Of a DNA stretch of 64,000 bases, positions 1 to 14,600 are shown piece after piece. A program made the translations under genes and the position numbers. Position 1 is the first letter of the stretch; each line of letters starts with the position of its first letter. The DNA is from Chromera velia. Lineage: Eukaryota > Sar > Chromeraceae. Below the pieces are notes generated by a model. That model ran no database searches. It saw only the letters and a program-made list of their open reading frames with translations, and was not told the origin of the DNA. The stretch is taken from assembly GCA_018398765.1 (NCBI GenBank), contig JAHBMJ010002118.1:15001-79000 (forward strand), read 5' to 3'.

Positions 1-54
1 TCCGCTGGCGGTGCGCGCTGGTGGTCATCGTAGCGATCCTTTTTGTCTTCACAG
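1..54 (+). CDS. Exon 1 (partial): end of the receptor's signal peptide
   Basis: Frame 3 reads [18 protein letters not shown], a basic residue followed by a hydrophobic core, as in a signal peptide. The donor is ACAG|GTTGGT at 54/55, phase 1. It joins exon 2 (from 640) in frame, giving [16 protein letters not shown]. The initiator Met is upstream of the window. The approximately 585-bp intron that follows holds long CT, GT and GA microsatellites. Confidence 0.6.
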
Positions 55-383
55 GTTGGTGCTGACTGATTGTAGTGCATAAATCTGCATATGCATGCAG
101 CCTGACTGCATGAAAAGGAAACGACCGCACAAAATTCTCACCCCTTAGACACGTAACAAAGTTATGTTTCTTTCTTTTCAGCGCCTCCCGGTACGATAAA
201 TCCTAACATGAAGCCATACATATGTTCATCGGGCTGCATGCATGCGTTTATGATTCGTTTAAGCTAGAAGGTGGTTCCGTGGAGACGAACGAGAGAGAGA
301 GGCAAGAAGCAGGGAGGGAAAGAAAAACAGCGTTGAAGACCGCCATGGGGTGTTCTCGTCTTTTGTGACCTGAGTGTTCTTGT

Positions 384-447
<64 letters not shown>

Positions 448-487
448 TTGGTCAGTGAGTGTGAGTGTGAGTGTAAGTGTGAATGTG

Positions 488-529
<42 letters not shown>

Positions 530-2497
530 AGAGAGAGGGGGGGGGAGAGAGAGAAAGAGAGAGAGAGCTTGCGCATGTACCATTTGCATATTGTAGCAGA
601 AGCACATTTATGGAATATCTTGAGTTCGTGAGTGTGCAGGAGGAATGGGCCTCCCTTTCTACGACAACTTTGACAACGGCACCACGCTGGGTTCGAATTG
701 GTCTGTCCTGCTTGAGACTTACAGAGTATTTTATGTATATATGCATCTCAACACGGAGTGGTACATGAGGGTCGTTGCTTCTTGAAAGGAGGCCCATTTG
801 GCATTGAGTGGCTCAAGCAAAAGACACATAAAGTTTGAATGTCTAAAACTCACCAAGGGGGGCACTGTCGCTTGAGGGAGAAGTTTTCATTTTTCTCGGC
901 AGGCAAAGATTGATATTAGAATCTAGTTTTGTCAGTTTGTTGCTCTATTTTGTCATCAATCTGACACTTCAACCATTCTGTGCCTGCAGGACTGTGGACT
1001 TTCCGACCTTCTCACTTGCCAATGTGAGCGTTTTTGTGAACAATGGAAAACTTTGTGTGGATTCCAACACGACCTTCCTTCGGTACGACCTGACGAGGGG
1101 GGACGCCCCGTTTATCTGGTTGCCTGTGCCAGGTGGGAATTGGACAGCCAGCGTGACTGTGGAGACCGCCCAGAATGAAGAAGTAGAGGGGGGGTTCACT
1201 TTATTTGACGCTGACGGGGGTATGGGGGACTGGAAGTTTTGGGTTCGGTGGGAGTCTGGTGAATTTCGGTTTCTGGTCACGGGAACGGGGGCATCCTCTT
1301 GGCATGCTGGGAACGTCGCGAAGGCCTCCAGCTTTCCTGTGAGGGTGCTCATTTCTTTTGACGACTCGAGGGACTCAATCTCGTCATGGTCAGTCAGTCA
1401 GTCAGTCAGGTAGTGCACTGCAAGAAGAATCAAGATATTGAGAGTGCTTCTTCATGGTCAGTCAGTTTTGCCTTCATGGTCAGTCTTCACGCTTTGTGCA
1501 TCTTTGAGCAAGAATAACAAGACAGTGAATCACATAAAATGAATTGACTGATGAGTTACTGCACTGCAGGTTTTATGATACAGATGCCGGAGGGGTGTGG
1601 GTGTTCCTGGGTGAGGTGCGCATCACAGCAAGGACCCGCCTGGCGCTGTTTGCAAGCACGAACCAGTGGAATAGGAACTTGTGCTTCTCGAATTTTACGC
1701 TCGAAGCTCGGGGAAGTACAGCAATCTGGGGTCGGTCAGGGCGGTGGTTTCGCTTGTTGTCTCTCCCCATATGAAGGGCCAGTGAGAAGGAGTCAAAATT
1801 GTGCGTTGTTAACCTATATGAAGGGGGAAATTTGAGCATCCTTCAAGTCCAATATGGAACCATTTCCTCTCCGTGATCTCACCACAGTCCGTATTTTTCT
1901 TCTAAGCCCCTGCTTGTCTCTTTCCCCTCCGTATGCATGCAGACGGCAGTACCTCCACTGCTCTTTGTGGAGCCGCGGGTGTGTGTGACACGGGGTCTGG
2001 GGCTGAGTGCGTGGCCGTGGGGGGGGAGGCGAAGTGCGTGTGCCCCGACGGGTCGGTCAAAGTTGTTTGTACATTGTCTGTTTCTTTCACGATCCTGTGC
2101 GCCCGGTGAAGGCTCTGTCTGTGCACTGACAGGTCTTCGGTATGGATAAGTGGTGAGGGCTCTGAGTATACGGAGGGGTTCATGCAGGGCACGGGAGGGA
2201 TTGAGGGAAGACAAGTCGAATTGAAGGATTCTTCCTTTTTGGTTTGTTCCTCTCCTCTCAAGGGAGGATGGTCGGCCGGATCCAGGCGTGGATGCATGTG
2301 CGTGTCCACAATCCCCATTTTGGATCCATCGTGTCTCACCCTGAAGTCAGAATGCAAGCTTCTTCCGTGCGCACCTGAAGACTGCGACCCGCGTTCGCGT
2401 CAAGCGATGTGCTGAATGCTTGATGCGAAATTGGTCACGGATACGCTTGCAGAAACGGAGGTGACGGAACTTCTGCAAATCCCTGTGCTGGTCAGTT

Positions 2498-2545
<48 letters not shown>

Positions 2546-5500
2546 TGTGTGTCCCTCTCTCTCTTTCTTTTACATACAAAGCTTGCCTTACTCTGTCCAT
2601 GTGGGCATCCTGGGGTAGGGGAAGGTATGATGGGAGGATGGACTGGGTGTCATTCCCTCTTTCCATGCTTTGTTCGACTGATGCGCCCCTCCATTGCTGC
2701 ATCCGATCGACCCCTTATAAACATTGCCGCCCTATGTTGTGACAACAAAAAGGTGCGCTTACTCGAACATACTTGAACACGCATATGCATATGCGTGGGT
2801 GCATGCCATGCAGCTGCCGCGTCGACCTTCTCCGAGGCTCCCCCGACCACCTGGAGTCCCGTGCCTTCTGTGGGGCCCTGGCGTCTGGACGTGGTTCAAC
2901 CAGGGATCTTCTCTGCCTTCACTCCCTCAGGGTCCTCCTCTGGAGTTCTCATACTCAGCGCCAACAGAGCATCGGACATGATCAACAGAGCAGATACATT
3001 CCCTGTCGGCTACCTCGACGGTCCGTCGTCTGGATTGGGACCTCGAGGGAGGCAACTCATCTGAAACGTTCGTGCAATCAATTGACAAGAAAGCGTCTTG
3101 TGTAGCCGTCTCTTTTTTTTTTACTTCTCAGGCTCTGATGCGTTCATTTATCTTCATCGATCCCTCTCGATTCCATTTCCGTTCCACTGAATTTGACTGT
3201 ATGCGTTCTTTCTTTTGTTCTCCCTCCTCTGAATTCATGAATTTGTCTTTGTTTGTTTCTCTATCTGCATGCAGTGCCAGACGGGGCCTTCACCCTCTCT
3301 CTCCAGGTCTCCTCCATCAGCTGCCCTTCAGTAGATGCGTGCGGAGTTGCCATCTGCTTCTACCCTTCTGACGGGCAGACGATGGACCTCTGTCTCCGCG
3401 TCTCTCAACAGACTGTATATGGAGGGTCGGTCAGTGGGCCACATGCAACCAAGAGCTCTTGTAAACTGTATGTGTGGGTGACCTAGCAGGCAAACCTACA
3501 ATACATACACATGTGGATGGAAAAGAGATGAATGCCGGTCGTTCGCTATATTGACAAACAGGACTGAGTGTGTTGGAAAGCAAGGTAAGACAACAGTTCA
3601 TGCAACCAAAAGACAGAGAGGAGACTTCTAAAGTCGCTCTCCCCCCCCTCTTGTGTGCGCAGGGTCTTCCAAACGTTAATCAGCGGCACGAGTTCAATTC
3701 CCGAGAAGACCTACATCATGGCCGGGACTGCCTATCCAATTCCAGTCCAGGTACGCATCCGACGGGAGGCCTCGGGGACCCTCTGGGCTGCCTGGCGAGA
3801 CGGCTCCGATGGGACTGCCTCTTGGAACCCTGCTATGCAGCCTCTCAGCGTCACGCAGACTGCATCTCTCAGCAGGGTGGGCTTTGGGCTGGAGAATGTG
3901 GATGCCCTCACTGCGACGTCGACGGTGGAAGTGAAAGTCCAAGACCTGCTTGTGTGGTCTGATTCTGCTTTGACCAGTGAGTCGCTGCACATTCGCGTAG
4001 CCAGACACGTATCAAGACGGATACAAAAAATCTCACAAACAGACAAGTATGCGGAAAGAGCTCAATTGCGGAAACCTTCTGCTGTCTTGATTGGTCTTAC
4101 ACTCCATTGTCCTTTGCAAAACTAGATTCACAAAGAATTCTCTTCACCGTTACAGCTCAAGACCCTACATGCACTGCACGCATTCCTTTCTGTGTTTGCA
4201 GATGAGTGCCCCACCAGCACCCTTTGTGTGGCAAGTGAGAACTCTACTTGCGTCGACACGATGTCCTCCTTTTTCTGCCACTGTCCCTGGGGCTTCGAGA
4301 CCGTCAACGCAACAGACAATTTTACTTGCGGTGGGTTATCGGTTGTGTGAACGTGCGTTCGGACTTGTTCGTCAAATCAAAAGTTGAGGAACGTTTCTCC
4401 CTTCATCTGTCACGAGAGAAATAGCACGAAGTCAGCGTGAGTAGTTTGATGGTTGGGGGCGAAAGGTTACTGATTGAATGTGCAACGCATATTGTTTGTC
4501 TTGCTTACATCGTATGGTCATTGTACACTGATTGCGTAACTTTGCAGTGGAAAACTTCTGCGCCAACGCGTTGACTCACAACTGCGACAGTTCGGCCACC
4601 TGCAACAACACGGACACTTCCTCCTTCATCTGCACGTGCAATGATGGGTACGAGGGCACTGGAGTGGCGTGTGCAGGTACGCAGTCAGTTTGCATGGGAC
4701 GATTGAGGTCGAGTAAAAGCGGAGGTAAAGTGTGGAACTGCAAAAATATTTGACGGCACACTTCTAGAGAGCCAGACAAACAGACGGTTTTGTCGGTCCA
4801 AAACCCCCATGCAGCTCCATGAAAACCCAAATTAATGTCCTTTTCGATATCGATTTTCCTGTGCGTGTACGCGTGTGAGTCCATGCAGACGTAGATGAGT
4901 GCTCCAGGAACCTGCATAATTGCCACAGTTCCTCGGCCAGCTGCTCCAATGCCGTCGGATCCTTCCACTGCTTCTGCATCCCGGGCTTTCTGGGAGATGG
5001 AGTCAACTGCACAGGTCTGACTGTATCCACACAGAAATGAAACGAACTCTGCTTGTTCTTTATCTTAAATGACTCACGGTGCTCGATCACTTAGTCAAAG
5101 CAGTGCCTGCACAGCTTCTCGATAGACGCAAGTCCTTGTTTCTCGGCCGCAAGTCGAAAAGAAATATCTCTCCGTTCCGGCATTGATGAACGATCTGGCC
5201 CACCGATGCAGACTGAATTCGAGAACACGTATACAACTCTCTCTCTCTCTGCAGCTGGGATGCGGGTCTCCTGGGAGGCTCTGGCATGGGACATTCCTGC
5301 CCCTACAGCCACGACCTTCTACCTGAACACCTCACAGCCCAGCCAGGGGGGGTTGGTGAACGGAGAGCTGTACATTGCGGGACTGGGGCCCATCACCATG
5401 GAGATGCAGGCGGCACAGTCAAGGTCCAACAGTCCCTGGTTCTATCTTCCCAGTCAGTCAGTTAGTGAGTCAGTGAGCGAAATGATGCACAATCACAGTC

Positions 5501-8500
5501 ATAAGCAGAGGATGTGTGACTCCCTGTCAGACAGGCCCCTGTTCAGCAGAACGTTCACACAACGAATTAAAAGGTCTTTCCAAGAGCCTCTGGCTTCAGT
5601 TTGCATATGCCACAATTAATGCGTCTCTTCCTTCCATTCGCTCTCCATGCAGCTCCTCCCCTGGGTATCCGCTTCAGTGTCCAGTTCTCTCTGATGATCC
5701 CCTCTGTGTCCGGCGACACGATCGGAGGCATGGCGTTCGGACCCTTCGATCCCTCCACCAGTCTGGGTCTTGGGTGTGCCGTGACGTTCTCGGACTTTTT
5801 GTCCAAGACAGACGGGCCGGGTGCCGAGGTTTTCCACCCATTTGGAGGGTCCACAGTGTACATAGAGGACATCGGGAACCAGGCCAGAGACAGGTGGTAT
5901 GTGATGAGGATGGACGTGGACGCGAATAGAACGGTGACTCCCCTGTGGAGTCAGAACTACAGCAACACAGATCTGACCAACGCGACATTCAACGATCTCA
6001 CTGGAGGTCCGTTGACCCAATTAAGGGTTTTTCTTTTTTTCATCTGTTGCGTGTATCGTTCACTGCAAAGAGAAGCCGTGCTTTCCCTCCAGGCAGAGAA
6101 CCCCTCATGAACAAGTGCGAAGACACTGCAGTGATTGCAATATTTTATCAGTCCATGGGGGTTGCAGACACAATTAATTCCATCGATGCACGAGGACAGC
6201 AAGCTGTCTGGATAGAAGAAGTGAAGTACTCAACGAACAAACATTCCATCCATCTGACTGTATTGCAGGAAGTTTCGGTTCCTTCGACACTTCGTTGTGC
6301 GACAACGCGGGAGGACGCATGGATCTGTTGGGATTCTTTCTGAACAGCCAGGCCTCGAGGACAGGCACATCCAACGGGGCTGTGTACTACAGGGATTTTG
6401 TCCTCACTGTCATGGGTAGGTTTGCAGGGTCAAACAGGATCGAGCTTGGGCTTCTTTGATTGGATCAATCAAGGTGTTTGGGCATCAGTATTTGTTTTGC
6501 GTTTTGACTTTCAGCGCTGTTGACTCGCATGAGCCTTCCTAGTCAGATGGTGGATCCAGCGTCAGTGTATCGCATTTTTAGGAGCTTCTTCGATCATTCA
6601 CAAAGGTAGTGCTGACCGATTGCCACTCTTTGACTGACTGATTGCAGAGGTCGACGAGTGTTCTACAGGCAGACACAACTGTGCCAACCCGGGGGGGAAC
6701 TGCACTGACGCAGCGACGTCCTTCGTCTGCAGCTGTACGGAGGGTTTCGGTGGAGACGGCGTGACGTGCACTGGTGGGGCACTCGGTGAAATCAGGAAAT
6801 GGAGAGAATTCAAGGAAGCAGCGGTTGGCTGTTTGAGAGACATCCCGGTGGAGACGAGAGTCCTGTCTTTGAGAGTCAACGCTGCAATGCGTATGCTTGC
6901 CGTCCTCACTGAAGAACTTGAACATCCTGTTCTGTCTGACAAATAGCATCTCTATAAGAAGCGTGTGGTTTTATCTTACTGGCTTCTTTGCTGTCATCGC
7001 ACACAGATTGGTGTAACAGATTCGGGAATCTTCCAGCTTGCCCCATGCGCGTGCAACCTTCCAAACTCTCGTGTCACCTTCCCGGTCTCTGAGGAGATGC
7101 ATACCCCTTCCTGTGTGTCCATCCATCCATCCATCCATCCATCCATTGATGCATCTATCCATCGATGCAGACTTTCCGGAGTGCACCAACGGCACCCACG
7201 ACTGCCACACCCAGGCCACGTGCTCAGAGACCCCCGGCTCCTTTGCGTGTGAGTGCAACAGAGGGTACAGGGACCCCACACACGCAAACGGGACTCTCGT
7301 GAACACCAACGGAACTGTGTGCGAAGGTGGGGGGGAGGGGGGGTTTGAATGCTCATGTGCGTCGCTCCACCCGAAATACGTAAGGAAGAAACTGAGTGTC
7401 TTCACCAATTTTACGTTTGCTATGCGCACAACCAGATGTGCTGTCTTTCTGCCAGGTTTGCGCCTTTAAATTTTGTGTGGGTGCAATGAAGGAAGGTGAA
7501 TGATGAGAGCTTTGACTGCAAAACATGCAAAAGGGGGCCTTTTCTACTCCACTTTCCATCACCATCATCTGTCGTGCAGACATCGACGAGTGCTCGGAGA
7601 ACATCCACAACTGCGCCGAATTCTGCAACAACACGAATGGCAGTTTTGTGTGCTCGTGCGCACAGGGGGCCTTCCTGTTTGCAGACACTGAGTGCCGAGG
7701 TAGGTCATTTTCTCTTACAATAGAGAGGCAACAGTTATGCGTACGACGCACGCAGCAGTCCCTCCTGGTGCCGTCGAACAGCTCCATCAGGAATAGGAAG
7801 AACTGAGAGAACAGGTGTCCTGCTCAGGTGTTCGATCACCTTCTGCTGCGCGTGGTGACGTCTGCACATTCTCTGCATCGTCCACATTCTCAAAATGGTA
7901 CAGCTGGGCTGCAGGTCTCAAAACAAACAAGGACAGAGGCTGCTTTCAAGTGCGCCGCATCCCATCATTTGATAAATGTCCTTGCGTCTGTCCCTCATTC
8001 ACATGCACATATATGTGCGCATGCATGCATGTGCAGACCGGGACGAATGCCAGGAGGCCACATCGACTTGCGACTTGAACTTGGGAGCTTGTGTGAACAC
8101 CCCCTACTCATTCACCTGCACGTGCTCTCAGGGGTACACTCTTGCAACAGACGGGAAGACCTGCGGCGGTATGTATTCTGTACTTCTGTTTTTCTGGTAC
8201 ATTCTCGTACAACTCTCAACACTTTTGTGCACAAAAGGTTCTTCAAAAGGCACATTTCGAAGTTTCGCCCTTTCTTCCTTCGAATCTTCGTCCCTCCCTT
8301 TCTCCTCCCTCGGTCTTCCATGCCACCCAATTAAATACCCCAAAGTCCTTCACTCACCAGAAACTGCTCTGCTTGTGCGAGTCTCTGCAGACAGCGACGA
8401 GTGTGCTTCCTCCAGCACGCACAACTGCGACCCCTTGGCATCCTGTGTGAACCAGGTGGGGTCCTTCTCCTGTGTCTGCCCGACCGGGTACACGGGATCT

Positions 8501-8575
8501 GGGGTCTTCTGCATCGGTCAGTCAGTTAGTTGGGCAGTCGGGCAGTGGGGGGGCAGAAATTCGGATAGGATGGCA

Positions 8576-8616
<41 letters not shown>

Positions 8617-11600
8617 GGGATTTTCATGCATGGAATTGTGACGGTATGTAAATTGGCGGCTGTGTTATTGTGAAGAAGAAGAGTTCGCACATGCACGTCC
8701 TGTTGGAAATTCTACAGAGGCGCAAGAATCAAATTCTGTTGCTATTGTGAGGGAGGAAGATATGAATTTGTGTCAGAATTCAATTGAGGTCCAGTGTCTT
8801 CATAAAAGTTCCCAACAGAGCTTGCGCCTCTTGCTGCCTCCCAGAATTGGCCTTCCATTTTTTTCTTTGCTCACCATAGAAACCACAAATCCTTTTCCCC
8901 CCTTGTTGACTGTCCAGATGGATTGATGGATGGATTGATGGATGGATGGCTCCCTTGCAGCTGGAGACGAAGCACCTTGCGGTGGTGCCCTTTCTCTCTC
9001 CAAGACTCCGATCGCTGCCGGGGCCCTTCCCACGGATCCATGCGGATTCAGGCCCTCGGACCCCGGCAATCTCTTCCGTTTTTTCGTTCCCTCGCCGTTC
9101 CCATTGGACAACCAAGCGAAGCCCAACCGCACGCTCACGGTTACGCCCGACCCCTCCTTATGCGTAAGCAGCGGGGTCGACATCTCTCTGTCGATTGAGG
9201 TCGGAATCAAAAGCGATGGGAACGCTGCAGACAACAAGACGTGCGTGGCGACGGCAGCCAGCTGCAGCTCCCTTGTCGTCGAGCTTCCCGCCGTTCTCGC
9301 ATCCCTCGATGGTGCAGGCGGAAACTGGTGAGTCAGCCTGAGTGCAGATTAAAACTTGCTCTTCTTCTTTTGCTATTTATGTGTCCCGTCCGTTGCTTGC
9401 CTCATCTTTCTTTCTGCTTCCTCTCAATGTATGCATCACTGTGACCTAAGATTCTTAAATTTCTTCTAACTGTATCATGCAGGTCAGATGCTTCCGGAGG
9501 AGCCTTCTTCAGCCTCCGCCTGACCTCCCCTTCAGGATCCGTAGGAGTCTCGGTGTCTGTGGATGTGGGGCTCGGGTGCGTGTGCAGCACCGACTTTACA
9601 GAGGAGAACAACGTCTGCGGTGAGTCCGTGATTGACATTTGTCGAGAACATGCACACTCGTGATTGCTGACTTGTCTTTCCGGAAGTACCTGCAGACCAT
9701 TCAATCTGTGTGTGTTTCTCATTCTTTGTCTGCAGTGAGCATGGAATGCGCCCGTTCTGCCTACCCCTGTGGGTTCCGGTTCGATCCCGTGACAGGCAAC
9801 ATGACGGCGACCTCTGTGTGCACAGAGTCCCCCACTTCCTTCTCGTGCCAGTGCAATGACGGGTACTCAGACAGATTCGGGAATGGGGTCTTCTGCGAAG
9901 GTCAGGCAGATAGACGGATAGGTGGCACGCGTGAAATGAAAGAAATTTCTTCCTCGATCATTGGGACCTCACTTTAAGAAGCTTCGAAGCAAAGACGACC
10001 ACTGTGCAAGTACCTGCTGGTCCTGTAAAAGAAAGACAAGCCACGTACCTGCAGAGAGGACTTCCTTGCCTGCCTTTTGACATGTACCCTGCTTGCATGC
10101 TCGTCCTCCGCAGCTGTGGCGTGCGGCAACCAGTTGAGCGGCTCTCTGACAGACGGGACCTTCTCCTGGTACTCCCCTCTCGAGACGGGGGCCACCGCTG
10201 CGGCCGTCACGTTGGTGTGCGACGCTGGGCACACGCTCATGACTGGGGGGTATGGGGCGAGTCTGGTCTGCAGCGGCACCGGGCCCTCAGCAGCGGAGTG
10301 GCCTGCATTGAGCGAGATGCGGTGCGACGGTCCGTAGAGAGCAGAAACGAGATCGATGCACCACAGGTTACGTGAGAATCATTGCACAAATTGTCTTTGA
10401 AAAACATCCTTCTGTATCCCCAGCGCACCTCATCGGGTCAATAATCAAGGAAAGAGAGAAAACGAGAGAGGGGGAATGAGTCGATCATCCATCCACTCAC
10501 TCAGTCCCTCACTGGCTCACTCAGTCACTCACTCACTTAGTCATGTGCGTGAGTGAGATGAAGAAAGGACATGAAATCAGTTCTTTCTCCTTATGTGCAG
10601 CTGCCGTGTGCGGAGGAACCACACCCACGGCCCCCTCAGGCTCTGCAATGACGCCCTCTGGGCCTCCCGACGGCGTCTCGTGGAAGACCGGGGACTCTGT
10701 CGCGTTCACGTGAGTTCCTCTAGAGGGTCTGTGTATGTGTGTGTATGTTTGTTTGTTCGTTCGTTTGTTCTTCTGAAAGAGATGAAGCCACAACGACCCA
10801 TCGACCCTGAATTCGAGCGAGGAAGGCCAAAGGCTATATCACATCCGTATATGTGTCTGCATGTCTGAAGGAACTTCAGTGCTTCAAACCAATCAAGGGA
10901 TCTCGATAATCGATAGCAATCTGCAAGCTTTTTTTCGTACAACTCTTTCTCTCTCTTCTCCTTTTCGAGACAGCGATGTAGTTTTTGTATCAACATTCTT
11001 CCGTCTCTCTGCGTGCATGCAGTTGCAACGACGGTCACATCCAGACAGGCACACCGTCGCTCACTTGTGTGGGAATCTCCGGAGCCTCTCCCGCTGCGTC
11101 TGCGTGGGAGGCCGTTAGCTACGACTGCGTCGGTGAGTCGGTCTCTGTTGAGGACTTCTCGTGCTGACATTCCCCCCGAAACTGGAATGAAATTTCTGCT
11201 CGGATAAGCATATGCATCTGTTTTTCAACATTACGACTACCTCCTGTGTTCCTGCAGGGTCTGTTTGTGAGGGCGATACCCCGAGTGCCCCTTCAGGTGG
11301 TGGGTGGATGGTTCCCTCAGGGCCTGCCGACGGTCTGTCGTGGAGGAGCGAGGAGAGTGTGACGTTCCACTGTCCAGACGGCACTGCCCTCTCTGGAGAT
11401 TCCTCCAGGAGCTGCACAGGCATCACAGGGTCTCAGAGGGCCCAGTGGGGACCTGTGGTGATGGGGGTGCCGCAGTGTATAGGTCAGTGAGTGATGCGAT
11501 GCTTTCGTCCTTCCTTGCGTGTGATGCACAAACAGCGAGTCGAATTCAAACCCTTATGATCCATGCAAGTCCTTCTCCTTAGACCCATCCGGTGCGAGAG

Positions 11601-14600
11601 AAGCGGTTCTTGCGCCCGCCCACTGACTCTTCTGAGAACTGCATTCATTTATACGCCCTGTATGCAGACAACCAGGCGCCCCAAATGGCCTGTCCCAACG
11701 AGGTGGCACTCCCCATGGAGACGCGCACCTCCACTGCGCGCCTGGCAGAGCTTCCTGACTCCGTCGTTGTGTCGGACTCGTTGTTGGAGTCCGTCACTGT
11801 CGTGCCCCCTCTGGTGCTCAGGTGAGATACATATCAACAAACACACCTCAGCGACTCCTGTGTGCTTGGAAGTCTACCTTCATTTGTGTACGATTGTTCG
11901 AAGAATGTGTGTCCCAACCCAGATACCTCATTGTTTTCGTTGTCTGTCTCTTCAGTGGTGATTAAGCACCGTGCCTCCGGTGGGTTTGTTCTCTTCTGAT
12001 ATTGATGTCGTGTTTGTTTTTCCTCAATATGCTACAGCATTCTCTTGGCCGTGTACGCAGCGCATGATGATATCTCCTTGTACATGTGCAATGCCCCTCT
12101 GGTTGCAAATCACCATGAAATGTACTGCCTGAACGTGAAGGGCTTTCACGCTCCAAACTTGCTTGCTTGCACAGCCTAAGTTCAATGAATGTGTGCGGGT
12201 CCCCTGCAGGGTCTCTGAGTGGGGTAGCCAGGTGACTGTGACTGCTCAGGACGAGGCGGGCAATTCAAATTCGTGCTCCTTTACAGTGCGCGCAGTTGGT
12301 CAGTCAGGCACGATTGATGGACAGGCAGATGCAAGTCTACGTGGCCTCACTGTTCCTTCGTAAGACTGTGCGGATAAGTTTTCATCGGTGGAAATGATCG
12401 AGTCCCATCTCCTTCTCGCTTGTTCGCATTGAAAAGGCAGTAAACAAGAGCAGTGTGCTGTGTCCGATTTTGCAACGAGAAAACCGCTGCACAGGAAATT
12501 GATCTGTGGTTCCCTCACAAGCCCCCTCCACTGCAAACTTTGATCTTTACAGAACCATGAAGGCTACAGGGCTTCTAACTCAAAACGTCATACACATCCC
12601 CATCTATTGCTCCCTCACCTTCCTCCCTCCTCCGCTTGCAATGCAGACGAAGAGGCCCCCCAGGTGTTCTGTCCTCTGAAGATCACCCGGTTGCAAGTGA
12701 GGGACCAGAACCTGGCTGTAGAGTTCCCCCCCCCCTCGTTGGTGGCCGACAACAACGATCCCGAGTCCGCCCTCACTGTCTCCTTCGACCCCCCCAGCGG
12801 GACAGAATTCGGACCTGGGGATCATGAGGTCACCGTCAGAGTCACGGACAAGTCTGGAAACACAGGCAGCTGCAAGTTTCCTGTGACTATCGTTGCTTGT
12901 CCCGGGGGATCGTGGAGACAATCCGAGACCAGTCCCTGTCTTTGCAGGTGAGTGGAGAAAGCGAGAGGGGAAAGCGAGAGGGAGACGACAGTCAATGCTC
13001 TCCGATCTCCTTTAAATTTCTTGTTTTGCACACAGAAATGAGAGATCTCCGTCAGATCGCATTGCCTGTGTCCGCCGCTCTTCCGCTTTCTGTCCAAGGA
13101 CAGGCTCCAAAACGCCGTTGACTATCTTGTCTGCATTGATATAAGTTGATCGATATTTCCCTCAGCAGGCATCTATGTCTTCCCACCATGCAACCTGCAT
13201 GCAGAGCGGGTTTCTGGCAGGACCTCCGGGGTCTCCAGAGGGGCCCTTCCGTCCTCTTCAACAGAACAGCCATGGCCCCCGCCTGCATTGCCTGTCCAGA
13301 TCAGGCCACGAGCCTCGAGGACAGCCGCCATCCCTCAGGATGCTACTGCACGAACGGCTTCTACTTTGTGCCTGATGTCCTTGAGGAAGACCTGATGGAG
13401 AAGTACGACGAGACAGCGCCTGGATTCGGATTGTTGGGGGACCAGGCGACCCAGGAGGGCAGAGAGAAGGCGTTCGAGGCCTTCCGACTCGGCAAGTGCA
13501 GAAGGTGTCCTCCTAACACCGACTGCAAAGAGAAGCCTCTGAAGCGGACAGCCTCTACCTCTTCTTCTTCCAGATTGTTGACTTCTGATTCAGAAGAGGA
13601 GGACTACGAGAGGAGTCCTCTCGAGGAGATCACCTTCGATCTCACACAGCACGCACGACCGGAGCCTCTGCCGGGCTTCGTTGTTGCCAGGGCGGCCCCT
13701 GAGGCGGTGATCGTGGAGTGTCCCATTTCAGACACCTGTGTTTCCTCGAATTCGACTGGGGCTGTCCAGTGCCTCAACGGAATGAGAGGGGTCAGTCAGA
13801 GAGATGGATCCAGAAGTTTGCGTGCATAATCTGCATGTTCGTGTCTTGTTCCTCTTTATGTCCATCTCAGAACCCATGAGCCAAACCGGCAGAGCATTTC
13901 CACTCACTTTTGGCACTCACAATGTCTCTTTTCTGTTGGCCTGCGCGCAGCCCGTATGCAGCCAGTGCGAGAAAGAGTTCTATGTCCGGGAAGAGTCCAA
14001 CGCGTGCGAGCAGTGCCCGTCCTTCGTCGAGTCCATCTTGTCGATGGTTCTTGGCTTCCTGGGGCTGCAGGCGCTTGTGCTCCTCTACTCGTACGTTAAC
14101 GTGCCGCCAACAGACGGCAACGAAAAGACCTACATCGTTGCCATCCGTATCATCGTCAACTACCAGTCCCTGCTCGGTAGGTAAACAAAAACGAGAATGT
14201 GAAGACGTGCCTAGCCTTTCAGCTAGGGGGTGTATGCTTTCAGGGACGCGTGCAGTGACACATACATACGTCATGATGCTTTTGTTCTTTGTCAACAAAC
14301 CTGTTTATGGTTTTTGTGAAAAAAATGAATTGGCATGGCAAAAGCAAACGGAAGACCCCTTCACATGGTGTGTATGCCTTTTGGGGCACCGTCGTGCTTC
14401 TCCATACATGTATGCACCTTGAAATTTGTGCCACACACTTGCAGGAATGATCGGCATCGTTGAGTCCTGGAAAATGATTGTCCCGGAAGAATACGAAGTC
14501 CTATGGTGGGTTTGTGGGTACGTGGGTCGAACTTTTTTTACTAGGACTTTCGTGGGCCTTTGGGATACAACGGACAGCTGTCTACGGCACGAAAGGCACC

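Noticed and set aside
259-797. Several long overlapping ORFs on both strands
   Set aside because: They translate CT, GT and GA microsatellites inside an intron and are low-complexity artefacts.
7120-7146. (ATCC)n tract as a CRISPR-like or satellite array
   Set aside because: Simple tetranucleotide run ending at a splice acceptor; no spacers.
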